Shown one piece after another: positions 43,506 through 53,900 of a stretch of DNA of 64,000 bases. A program made the position numbers and the translations under genes. Positions within the stretch are counted from its first letter, which is position 1. Each line of letters starts with the position of its first letter. The stretch covers positions 3,888,001 to 3,952,000 of the forward strand of contig JBANSL010000002.1 of NCBI GenBank assembly GCA_037127255.1, written 5' to 3'. Origin of the DNA: Persicaria tinctoria (lineage: Eukaryota; Streptophyta; Magnoliopsida; Caryophyllales; Polygonaceae). The notes under the pieces are model-generated. The model made no database searches. It was not told the origin of the DNA and was given only the letters and a program-made list of their open reading frames with translations.

Positions 43506-44741
43506 GGGAATCATATATTAGAAAGATATGTGTGTATCCGATATAAATTAAATCAATTAATACTCAAAACCTGGTAAATAGAAAGATTTATAGGGTGGAT
43601 CACTCCTTGAACACGCTAAGGACGACATACCTGGTTGACTTGAGCATGTAATATGTAAACCACTTATATATTCATTCATAAGAATTCCGATGTTCATGAT
43701 AGAGAGAATTCAAAATCGATCACTCTTCAATGGGAATTCACTGCACAACTGTTAATAGAAGAGAGATAGAAAACAGATTGAGATATATTGAGGGACTGAA
43801 GAAGGGAGCCAAGCACGGTTAATTAAACCGTTCATTCACCCCACTAAGGCACCCACTAATTAAGGATGTAATTGTTCGGTTATGATGTACGTGATCCTTT
43901 CAATTGAATTTCTTTTCTTTTTTTTTTTTAAAAAAAATTGTTTTTCCAATCTAACAGACTATGAATACGATGCAATTAATGATAAGTTAGATCCTTTCTA
44001 CACGATGCAATTAATGATAAGTTAGATCGATCTATACCTAATGGTCAGTTAGTGATTCTCCTAATATTTTTAAGATCTAGATTTTTTTAAATTAAAAAAG
44101 TAAGATTTTGTTCACTCCGATTGTTGCATCGGAATTTGATGACTGTCAACACTTAATTGATATATATTGACATAAATTTAGAAGCAATTAATTTTAACCG
44201 TACAATGCGAAAATTTAAGAAGGAATTAATTTCTATTCATTTTTTAAATACCGTTTCCAACGACATTTAGTAATGGATGATAATTTGTCTATATTTCCAA
44301 CGATCCAAGTTATTGGAGTTTACTTCCAACAATGTGTAATGGTTGGAATAATTTTGGAAAACTATTTCCAACAACTTTGATAGTTGGAAAATTCTGATTA
44401 CTTCAATTTCCAATAACATGTATCGTTGGAATTGTTTTGTCCATTGTATTTCAGCTTTGGAATTTCATCCATTGAAAAATTTCGTTGGAACCCTACTCTT
44501 GGAATTCAATGTGTTTCCAGTAGTGTGATAGCACTAACAACAATCGCAAGCTCTCGAGAATCCCCCATAGTTCAGCCATGATAACGGATCCAACACCAAT
44601 CGCATAGACCATCCCACCAATCCAACCACCATGAGCATCCCGGATGGCCCCACCAGCCGTCGCCAAACCATCGTCGCCGACCGCTCCATCAGCATTCACT
44701 TTCACCCATCCTTCCGGTGGCTTCTCCCACTTCACTAGCAC

Positions 44742-45121
44742 CCATTTATTATATTATCAATGTGGAACTCTTTTTTGTCTCTTCACATTTCATTATCTTA
44801 ACACGCTTCCATCAAGTCTTAGTACGTTCATGTTTTTATGCACATTTTTTGTGTGTGGCCAGCCAAGCTCTCCAATATTGCAAATAACCAAGCATTGCTT
44901 GTTTTACATGAAAACCACACACACAAAATAAACTGAAAAAGAAAAAAGAATAAAAAAGAAACGAGGATGGACAGGAAACAAGAATGGCATGGACGACGAC
45001 GATGATGAGATAGAAATTAGGAGAGGTGTGGGAGTGATGCTTATTTTTCTGAGTATGGTTTGATTACTGGAGAGGAGGATGATGATTTTTTGTCTCTATT
45101 TATAATTATTTTGTAAGAATC
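44742..45121. other. Non-coding spacer
   Basis: No gene is recognised. Confidence 0.45.
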
Positions 45122-45259
45122 TGTGTTCAATTTATTTAAATTTATCTTGTTAATAACTTTTTTATTCTCTTACCACCTGCTCTCCAGCCATGTGTTCAAT
45201 TTATTTAAATTTATCTTGTTAATAACTTTTTTATTCTCTTACCACCTGCTCTCCAGCCA
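45122..45259 (+). repeat. Perfect 69-bp tandem duplication
   Basis: The unit starting TGTGTTCAATTTATTTAAAT and ending CTGCTCTCCAGCCA occurs twice in a row (45122-45190 and 45191-45259) with no mismatch that I can see. Confidence 0.9.
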
Positions 45260-45527
45260 TGCTACTCTAATAGTGCTCGGCTTGTCTTTTACTGTGCGTC
45301 GTCTTCAACTGCAGTGTTGGCATTTGCCTCTCCATGGAGTCATGGACCATGGTTTTACTGAAGTCTGCTCTTCTATCCCGCCCGCTTCTGGCATCTACGA
45401 TTTCGTCGGTATGTTGATTTGTTGATTGTCTTTATTTGTGACGATTTTATCGTCTGTCAGTATATCGGCCACTCGCGAGAATCAGACTTGTTCGATTTCG
45501 AATTTTTACCATAACAAAAAAAAACCC
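45260..45527 (+). mobile_element. 5'-truncated LINE-type 3' tail
   Basis: ATATCGGCCACTCGCGAG ... TCAGACTTGTTCGATTTCG ... AATTTTTACCATAAC followed by an A run resembles the tails at 24945-25205 and 59341-59470. Confidence 0.5.
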
Positions 45528-46229
45528 TTTATAAACAATAATTAAGTTATGTGAAATTGTATTTTAAAGTTTTTTTTAATTACTAGCCAATTGATTTAAT
45601 TTAGAAATAAGATTTTGTTACCATTATTGTTTTCTATATATTACTGACGTCCATTGGAACTTGTGATCGTGGGTCATTTGCTGGTTAATAGCCTAGCACA
45701 TAAGCCGGGTAAGTTTCCATCATAAAACCAACTGACAATACGAGGAATAGCTCATTAGCTTATATACTAAGACTAGCTTAATCTTTTATATTTTCAATGT
45801 AGGACTCTTTGGGGCATGTTCTTTTTCCGTATTATCAACATATAAAAAGGACATACCCAACCATGGTAGTAATGTTGATAATAATTAAAATGAAGATTAT
45901 GTCAAAAATAAGTCAAAATTCGCGGGGATTTCACTCATGATGGTAACTAATGTCAATTGGAGCAAATATTTGCATTATGGTTGGGAGGTAACGTAGTGGA
46001 AAAAAACTGAAAATGCAATTAGTTGGTGAAATTAAGTGGAGGGTGGGGCTAATAATCTTCATGATCGAGGATTGAGGAGGATTAGGGATTGCAAATCTAT
46101 AAGGTGAAGTCCTAATTAATTAATTTCAACGTTATCCATCAATTCCACTCGGCCCATGCGCAATCATGTTTATAATTTTTTTTATAATTTTAATTAATCA
46201 TTAAGTGTTTAGTGTTCATTGATATACAC

Positions 46230-46260
<31 letters not shown>

Positions 46261-47280
46261 CTAGTGTATATTTGATGACATTAAAGAAATGCAAGCACAA
46301 TAACCACAAGTGTTAACTTTGTGATAAAGGTTACGAGAATGGATAGATGGATAAGAGGATTTGGGATCGGATATCTTCACCGCTAGCTTAAACTCTTAAG
46401 CTATAATTGTGCGCGCATGTATGTGTGCGCGTGTGTAAACAATAGATCATATATACATAATTAACGTTTATAGTGTATCATCATGTTAGTAAATTCAGAC
46501 CATTAAATAAAAAAGTTCAATAGATGAGATTAAAATTAGTCACTTGTGATTATTCGTTGTAATGAAATTATTCGGTGATATATATTAAGTGATTATCTAT
46601 TTCAATGACATGGAAAATATGGTGTACGTAACACCTCACATACGATGTTATGCATCGATGTACAACATGTCAACATGTCACATAGGACAACATATTTTTA
46701 GTAAATTTTTTGGCGGGATTTTTTTTTTCTAGAATCAATCACAACACTTTGAATTGAGAATATAATTGAAAATTCTTCTAATTATACGCTTTCCATTCTT
46801 TGTTTAAATAGACCTCAAAACTTTGAATCAAGTCATTATATACTATGAAAAGGCTAATCATGTCCACACTTTCCTTTTAACGATTGAGCACACAAGAGTA
46901 TTGCATTTCATTTTAAAATCAATTGACAGAAAGATAAGTAATCCATCGACTTATATAGGGTAGACTTAGATTTCATAGAATAAACATTCTTTGAATTGGT
47001 TGGGACGGCTTTACGAGTAGTTTAATTCCCTTTGAAAAAAATGCCCAAGTGTGAATGATAAATCATTAATATGGCAACACGGAAAGCAAAAATGAGTGGA
47101 AGGAAACATATATATATATAGTTGTGTTGTGTGGTGTGAGGTTTTTTGGGCGGCACCGCCCTTCTCAATCCATCTCTATTTATGCGAAAACGACCTCTTT
47201 TATGTAAAACCCATTCTATACCCTCTCCATCGATCTTATAACTGTCTCGGAATCAAAATTTATAACTACGAATGGCAAAT
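45528..47280. other. AT-rich intergenic DNA with a (TA)n run
   Basis: No gene is visible. A fragment of the repeat family seen at 41290-41860 lies at about 45690-45800. A TA microsatellite lies at 46232-46261. Confidence 0.5.
46232..46261. repeat. (TA)n microsatellite
   Basis: About 15 TA units. Confidence 0.9.
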
Positions 47281-47519
47281 TAATCCCTTTCGTTCGGCAA
47301 AACGTGTCATTTTAGCTTATGTCACAAGTTTTAAGACAATTTACAAATGTACTAATTTACCCTCATTTTTTACTTTATCGAAAACTACAACTATCAAGAC
47401 ATCAATTATGTAAAGGACATTTTTGTAAAGTGAAGTGCAAAATATGTAAAATGATAATTTTTTTTGAAAAAAAAATAACACCCTAAAATGACATGTTTTT
47501 GCCAAACGGAGAGGGTATA
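47281..47519. mobile_element. Stowaway-like MITE
   Basis: The left end TAATCCCTTTCGTTCGGCAA pairs with the right end TTGCCAAACGGAGAGGGTATA. Inner arms share AACGTGTCATTTTA and TAAAATGACATGTT. The MULE at 47520 begins exactly at its right end. Confidence 0.75.
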
Positions 47520-48601
47520 GAATTTTTTTTCAAAATATTCACTAAAAAATAATTAATTAACAAAATATTCAAACATTTAAAATATTTACAAAAATATTCA
47601 TTTTTTTGCAGGTTTTGCAGAAAAACGCGGCCTGAGACCGCGTTTCTATTTTAATTTTATATAGGGGATGAATTTCGTAATTTTGTAAAATATTTTACCC
47701 TAGAGACGCAGGCTGCGTCTCTCCCTTTTTTTTTTTTTTTTTTTTTAATGTGTCTCTTCTCCTTCCTTTCATCCATGGAGGACAGGAGGCCGGCGCCAGA
47801 TCTGCTCCCATCGCCCCCGTCCTCCTCGGCGGCCACCCTTGCAGCCTTCGTCCCTGTCCTCTTCCCCGCTGCAACCTCCTCCCTTTGCCAGATCTCTGAC
47901 GCCATATCCCGGCCTCCACCTCCGGTCCCCCGCTTCCCAGGATCCACCAATTTCACAGGCGAATCCCGCCCACCCTCGCCGAAGCAGCCTCCGTACCAGC
48001 CCACCCTTCGACAGGCGCCGACCTCCATTGATGGGAGAAAGCACGGGTAAAGCGCGGATTGAAACCGAGCCCCGCCGGAGGAGGAGAGAGGAGTTGTCGT
48101 GGATCTCTGGAGCAATAGCAGGCGGCGGATCGAGCATCCTCTCGCGCAGGAAGCGGCGGGGCACCCTCTCGAGCACCACCGGTCGTCGACCTCCGACCCC
48201 GACAACCCTCTCTCCCTCTGCCTCCGGTGCTCTCCGGCCTCCTCTCTCCTCCTTCCCAGCGAAATCCGGGCTTCGGCCTCTCTTCTTTCAATTCCGATAA
48301 ATAAAAAAAAAAAAAAAAAAAAAAAAAGACGCGGGCTGCCTCAGCCCGCGTCTCTAGGGTAAAATATTTTACAAAATTACGAAATTCATCCCCTGTATAA
48401 AATTAAAACAGAAACGCGGTTCTTGTGTTAATATTTTGTCACTTTTTTTTTCAATTTCACGTTTTACCCTTTGTGAATAAAACGCGGTCTCAGGCCGCAT
48501 TTTTCTGCAAAACCTGCAAAAAAAAAAAATGAATATTTTTGTAAATATTTTAAATGTTTGAATATTTTGTTAATTAATTATTTTTTAGTGAAAAAATATT
48601 C
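47520..48601. mobile_element. Long-TIR MULE-type element, copy 2, with different cargo
   Basis: It begins GAATTTTTTTTCAAAATATT like copy 1 and ends with the inverse of that end. Near-matching 9-mers GAGGGTATA (47511-47519) and AAGAGTATA (48602-48610) flank it (7 of 9 identical). The arms carry AAAACGCGGCCTGAGACCGCG (left) and ACGCGGTCTCAGGCCGC (right), then a GAGACGC-type second motif before poly(T)/poly(A) runs (47728-47746 and 48302-48327). The interior of about 550 bp is GC-rich with open frames on both strands and differs from the copy-1 cargo. No transposase is seen. Confidence 0.75.
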
Positions 48602-48781
48602 AAGAGTATATATACGATAAGCTAATTATTGATGGTTTCTTTGTTAATTATCTGCAAAATTAATTAATTAAGAATAGCATCCCATGATCAACTCTGGTTG
48701 AGTTGAATAATAAAATGGTAATTAAATGGAAGCAGTTTGACACAAGTGCAATTGAAGAGTGGCCTTTGGGTTAATTAATAT

Positions 48782-48993
48782 TATCTCCGTCTAAAAATAC
48801 ATTGCCTTTACTATTCACGCACGTTTTTTTTAAAAAGTTAAAAACTATATAAAATATTAACTTTTTTATTAATTTTCAATAAGTTTGTAATTATTAAAAA
48901 AAAAAAAAAAAGTTACTATTTTATATAGTTTTTAACTCCTAAAAAAATGTGCATAAATAGTAAAAGTCCATGTATTTTTAGACGGATGGAGTA
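48782..48993. mobile_element. Stowaway-like MITE
   Basis: TATCTCCGTCTAAAAATACA at the left pairs with TGTATTTTTAGACGGATGGA at the right, between TA dinucleotides. Inner arms share the sequence TTTACTATTCACGCACG in degenerate form. Confidence 0.85.
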
Positions 48994-49079
48994 ATGTGTA
49001 TTTATATATGGACATATACAAATGAAAAGTAACACTCCGTATACATTTATATCCTTGATGGCTCGTCTTTACCCAACGG

Positions 49080-49541
49080 CGACAGTACGACAGGTATCAT
49101 TATTAGGGACTGGAATGGCCGACCGGTTGCCATTGAAAACAAATTCCTCGGAAAACAGCTTCCCATTAAAGCGGAAGCCCTTGCTCTCAAATTGGGGATC
49201 CAGAAAGTACTACAACTCCGCATTGACATAATCCAAATTGAAGGCGATTGCAAAATAATCATAGACCATCTAAATAAAAAAACCAAATGTCCTTGGGAGA
49301 TTGAATTTATCCTCTCTGACATCCAAGTCCTGTTATCAACTCTAAAAGAAGTAGGATACGTTCATGTACCACGTATGGGCAATAGAGTGGCTGATAAGGT
49401 TGCACACCTTTGCCACTCTGCCCGTGGTAGTGATATTTACAACAACCCAGGTCTCAATGACCTCATCCGCAAGGATGCTGCCGGGTAGGGCTTGCCCACC
49501 CGAATTTTTTCCTTATCAAAAAAAAAAAAAAAAAAAAAAAA
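49080..49541 (+). pseudogene. 5'-truncated LINE: RNase H end with poly(A)
   Basis: From about 49082 the frame gives IIIRDWNGRPVAIENKFLG, then after a frame change IQIEGDCKIIIDHLNKKTK, HVPRMGNRVADKVAHLCHSA and NNPGLNDLIRKDAAG, ending at 49488 with a stop, CCCGAATTTTTTCCTTATC and a long A run. It is a close relative of the LINE at 1758-9190 (same HLCH-ARGSD and GL-DLIRKDA end) but not the same copy. Confidence 0.85.
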
Positions 49542-50923
49542 TCATTGCTGGTAGATCTCAACTGCCCACCATGCCACTCACTATATATATATCCGATTCA
49601 CGACCACTGAGATACGGATAAATTAGAATCTGACATATATATGGGCGGTGTCAGCTGCTCACCTTAATCTATCACAGAGGACTCCGCCCATACCATCTTT
49701 TTTTTCCTTTTTCCACAAAAATGTAATTCTGACAACAAGATATATACCCAAGGGCAAGATAAGATGGAAGATATACAGATACATGATAAAGAGTAGATAA
49801 ATGTAGTTATATTCGAATTTGATGTCGTTGATAGTTCAAATATATATATCCATACAGTCGGGAGCTTTTAAGAACAGTCAAAGCAATATTCCATTTTGGG
49901 GTCCAAATTAGATCCAAATCTACAAAACATACCCAAATTTGTCCAAGTTTAAAAAAAGCATATGGATTTAGGGGCCCGGTTTGGGATGATTTAAAATTTC
50001 AAATTCATACTATTTGTGGGAACGGATTAGGTTTTAGAGCCAACCCTTATTTGCCTATATCTAAATTTACGTATGGGCAACAATCATTTTTATGTTACAC
50101 GTTTTCTTTTTTCTTTTAATTGATCAATTTTATTGGTATGTCGACGCTATTTGTTTGCGACAAATATCTGATTATCATTAATGCCCTAATTTCGAAGGGA
50201 TTTAATAAGATGTCGAATGTTGAGTAAGAATAAGTAGTATTGTATAAGTCGTGCTACTTCTCCTATTGTCAATTGATTATATATATGATAGGCTATTAAT
50301 GCAGGTGTATTAGGCTACTAACAATTGATGTTCTAAACAAGTGAAGATGAAGTTAAAATTCAACAAAAATAGCTAAATTTAATCAACATATTCCTCACAT
50401 TAATTATTATATTAATCTCAAAGGCACTAAAGAAAACACAGGGTCACACTCAAGCCCAAGCCTCATTTACAAAAGTACAAATATGTGGTGACAAATCCAC
50501 ACAAAGCAAGCTAATAATGGATACCAATTTATTGGTAAGCCCAATTCATAAGTGTTAGGTAGAGAGTGGAAATCACCTAGTCAAGATGAATGAGACTCCA
50601 CCATTATGGAATACACAATGTTCATGTAATATACTCTATACATAAATTGGCAAACTCTAAACCATAAATTAATATCAGACAGCAACTGAAAGATGTGTAC
50701 ACAAACTAAATAGAAAATGGAATGAATTTACACTTGAATGAATGTTGTTATTCTACACATAACAATCAAACCCAACAACTTTGAGTCTTTGACAGCAACA
50801 AAAACCATTCCAGAATCTACCTAAAGCCCCTCCAATCTCCCCCATATGAAATCTCTTCAATATAGACAAACCCCAAATGCATTACTATTATATTCACATC
50901 TACCTACAATCTATATAACATTC
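49542..50923. other. Intergenic DNA and 3' flank of the phospholipase D gene
   Basis: Mostly AT-rich. The part from about 50640 to 50923 is likely the 3' untranslated region of the minus-strand phospholipase D gene. No other gene is seen. Confidence 0.5.
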
Positions 50924-53900
50924 CTAATTCGCGAATCCGATCCCCTTTGTACATTCGTCTTGCGCGAAACTCAAACCTTCCATTGAGCAGAGCTTAGTGA
51001 AATACTTCTTGAGCGGTAATTCTCCCTCGTGAAACATGGGTTTCAAGTTCTCTTCGCGCATGAACTCCAAAGGGAAGGAAACAAGATGTCCTCTTATGGA
51101 CTTGAGCTTTTCTGTTGGATCAGTTTCATGGATCTTCCTGTCTTCATGTGTCGTCTCTAGAACGTTGGGTGCTACTCCAAAATCGATGGTTGTGTACCCG
51201 AGTTTCTCTCTCAATTGGACCATTTTTAGTCTCAGGGCTGCCCTGCAATGTATTTAATGTACATAGTAACACATTAGTGTATGGATCTTCAGCATTCAGG
51301 AGGATATCAATAGGTGCTTGACATTGTATGCACCATACCTTGAGTGTATATCATCGTTGGGAACGCATGAAAACACGTCTTCGTAGGTCACCGTGTTGGC
51401 CTGGCACCAAAAATAACAGTGTCACGGATGCAACACTAGTAAAAGTTGTTTATGAAAATGAAGTTGTTGCTGTATACCTTTGCGGTTTCCATCCACAAAT
51501 CGTTATATGTTTTATCAGCCACGGGATCAAAGATCTGACTAATCTGCAAAAGAAGATTGGGAAAGGTGAAAGTTATGTCCTCGAAAGCTACTGATGCAAA
51601 CACGACAGGATTGGACATAACTCAATGAAGCAATGCCTTGTGAAGATGATTAGACTAACCTCTGCAGCATGAAGGCCAAGATGCTCCAACCACAGTGAAA
51701 CTCGAAGACTAAAAGTGAACTTCCCGACCATCCAGGGGTTTCCATCCATAGATGATTCTACAAACTCTTTATCTTCAATGATTATGCCAATCTAAGTAGC
51801 AACATATAAACTGTTTCAATTAGTGCCTTTTTCTAAAGAAAAATATTGTAACAAGTAGAGGGTTTTATATTCTTATATAAGAAAAATCAGTAAAGTTTAC
51901 TCAATCATTTAATGGAAAAAATGTCAATACTGACATGCCCTGAAATTATCGTAGAGAGTCTGCTAGAACAGTTTTCCCCAACAGAGGGAGGGTAAAAGCA
52001 AGACAGAGAAGTTTTTTGTAGCATTATACCTCAGAATCTCTCGAGCCAAGCAAGCTCCTATCGTTGATATTCGATGACCCAATCAATGCAACACGATCAT
52101 CAATTATCATCAGCTTGCTGTGAACGTAAATCTGCATGAGAAGAAACTGAAAATTTAGATGATATAGCTCATAATTTCACAGGGAATCTAATAACTCATA
52201 TTCATCTGATTCCAATGAAGCATGTCTATCTATTTGCTAACAAGTATCATTGTAAATTCTCTAATCTGCATTAGCCTCGTCAAGAAAGATAGATATGTAG
52301 CTTTTTAATTCATTTGTAGCTACTCATACTTGCAGTTCACATGGGAGAAACAAATGAAGTTAGTTCTAAAAAACAGTCCATTCATACAAGAAAGCAAGAA
52401 AGGACCTGGTTGGTAACAATTGGACCGCCTTCAAAAAGTGGGCCATGTGTTCTAAGCCCATAGAAAGAAATGTATTTATCTGCCTTAGACTTGAGGACTC
52501 TTTTAAGCCTGGACAATATTGAGTTTTCTCCTCTGCAAATTGCTCTGTATTGCCAATGCATCAAAGCTCTCACAGTAGCTGCACCACCATCATCTATACC
52601 GCCCTATTATTACATATGAAACCAAGAGATTATAGTCTGCAATCCTTTTTTTTAATCACATTACTAATTTACTATAAATAGGTAGTGTCATAAGTACCTG
52701 GAAGCCGGGCATAAGAGGTATCACAACAACCACTCTAAATGTTTTCTGCTCCCAATGTGCTCTCAATATTCGTCTATATAGTGCTTCCATGACACGGTTA
52801 CGTATGGTAGTGTCTTCATTAAGGCCTGATATAAAAAACTGATTCTGTACCAGAATGGAGGAGTGATGATGTTATGACATAGGTTAAATAAAAATATCTC
52901 TTGCAATAATGTAGCTTTATCTTAGCAACCAACAAAACAATAATCCTACTATATATTTATACGCAGGAGCAATATTATATTATGTAACCAAGATGGGACA
53001 AGAGACTACTACCTCCCTTATGTTATATTTGTAAAGAGAAAAAATAGCTAGAAATTATTTAATGGGTTACATGTGACAAGGGAAATCCCACATCGGAACT
53101 TGGGAGGTTCCAAAATAGCATATAAATAGACTCAAAACCAATTGGTTTTGGGCGATAACCGAAGTTTCTTTATGCTATATTGAGTAATGATAAGTATGGT
53201 GTTTTGTATATTTGATCTGTTAGGATAAGGATCACTTGTATCCTTCTAAGCAATTCATGATAAATTCCTCGGTATGCCCGGTGTATGTTTTTTTTTTCCA
53301 TCTCGTCAATACATGTATGATATTTACATTTGAACGAAAAAAAAGCATCTAAAGTGCTAAAGAGATAATTCTTCTTACGAATAAGAAGGTACAAAACTTA
53401 GTGTGACCTCTTACCTCAATGTAGATAAAGTGCTCTGCATTCTGAATGAGGGAAATATATGCGTTATGAATGCTTTCTTCAGCTTGACTTGTTCCAGCAG
53501 ACCATGGGGCTACACTCCTCACAAGCTGTGAAAGAAATAACAGGTTAATCTTGATAGGAGCAAAAAGCCAGGAATCTCTTGTTTAACAGAGCAGAATATG
53601 CAGGAAATACCTGACAATTACATGATGTACGAGGACCAACTTCTGGAATTTCCCTCACTGAATTACCTTGACCGTCTCTTCTTTGAGATTCCCACCATTC
53701 AACAACACCTTGAGCCGAAGAATCCATTGTGTTATTAAGCGAGTTCTGATTTTCAACTTTGGAGCCACGAAAAGAGAATGTCCAGTTTTTGTGTTGTTGA
53801 TCATGACCATAATTGTTCATATTTGGGCCATCTGAATCACCAAATCGCTGAGAATCCTGTGGCAAGAGCAATGGGATATTTTGCGAAGGTGAGTCGGGGC

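Larger units (their letters stand above)
42208..44525. mobile_element. Non-autonomous CACTA (En/Spm-type) transposon
   Basis: The termini are CACTACTAGAAACGC and, on the reverse strand, CACTACTGGAAACAC, flanked by a 3-bp duplication TGA (42205-42207 and 44526-44528). Subterminal zones (about 42240-42590 and 44250-44510) are packed with copies of TTGGAATTTCCAAC-like motifs in both orientations, the expected transposase-binding arrays. No TnpD-type transposase is recognisable. The interior has a truncated SINE and a gene-like fragment. Confidence 0.92.
41945..44741 (-). pseudogene. LINE RNase H domain split by a CACTA element
   Basis: On the minus strand the first part (44741-44526) reads PEGWVKVNADGAVGDDGLAT ... 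GGMVYAIGVGSVIMAELWGI ... LRLLLVLS. The second part (42207-41945) reads GSYVQGGTEDNHPLASLAHR ... IRFQHVFREANFVVDSLASA ... EEDARGRATPRLTLV. Together they form a plant retroelement RNase H (DG start, MAELWGI, HVFREANFVVD). The two parts rejoin in frame when the 2318-bp CACTA and one TGA duplication are removed. The middle is shorter than usual, so the host ORF may have been defective already. Confidence 0.8.

Noticed and set aside
46380..46480. A regulatory GT/GC-rich element (GTGCGCGCATGTATGTG)
   Set aside because: A short simple-sequence patch without inverted partners, neighbouring gene or known motif.
47653..48362. Genes encoded in MULE copy 2
   Set aside because: Several overlapping open frames on both strands, high GC and no known motif. 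I treat it as cargo of unknown origin, not as a gene.
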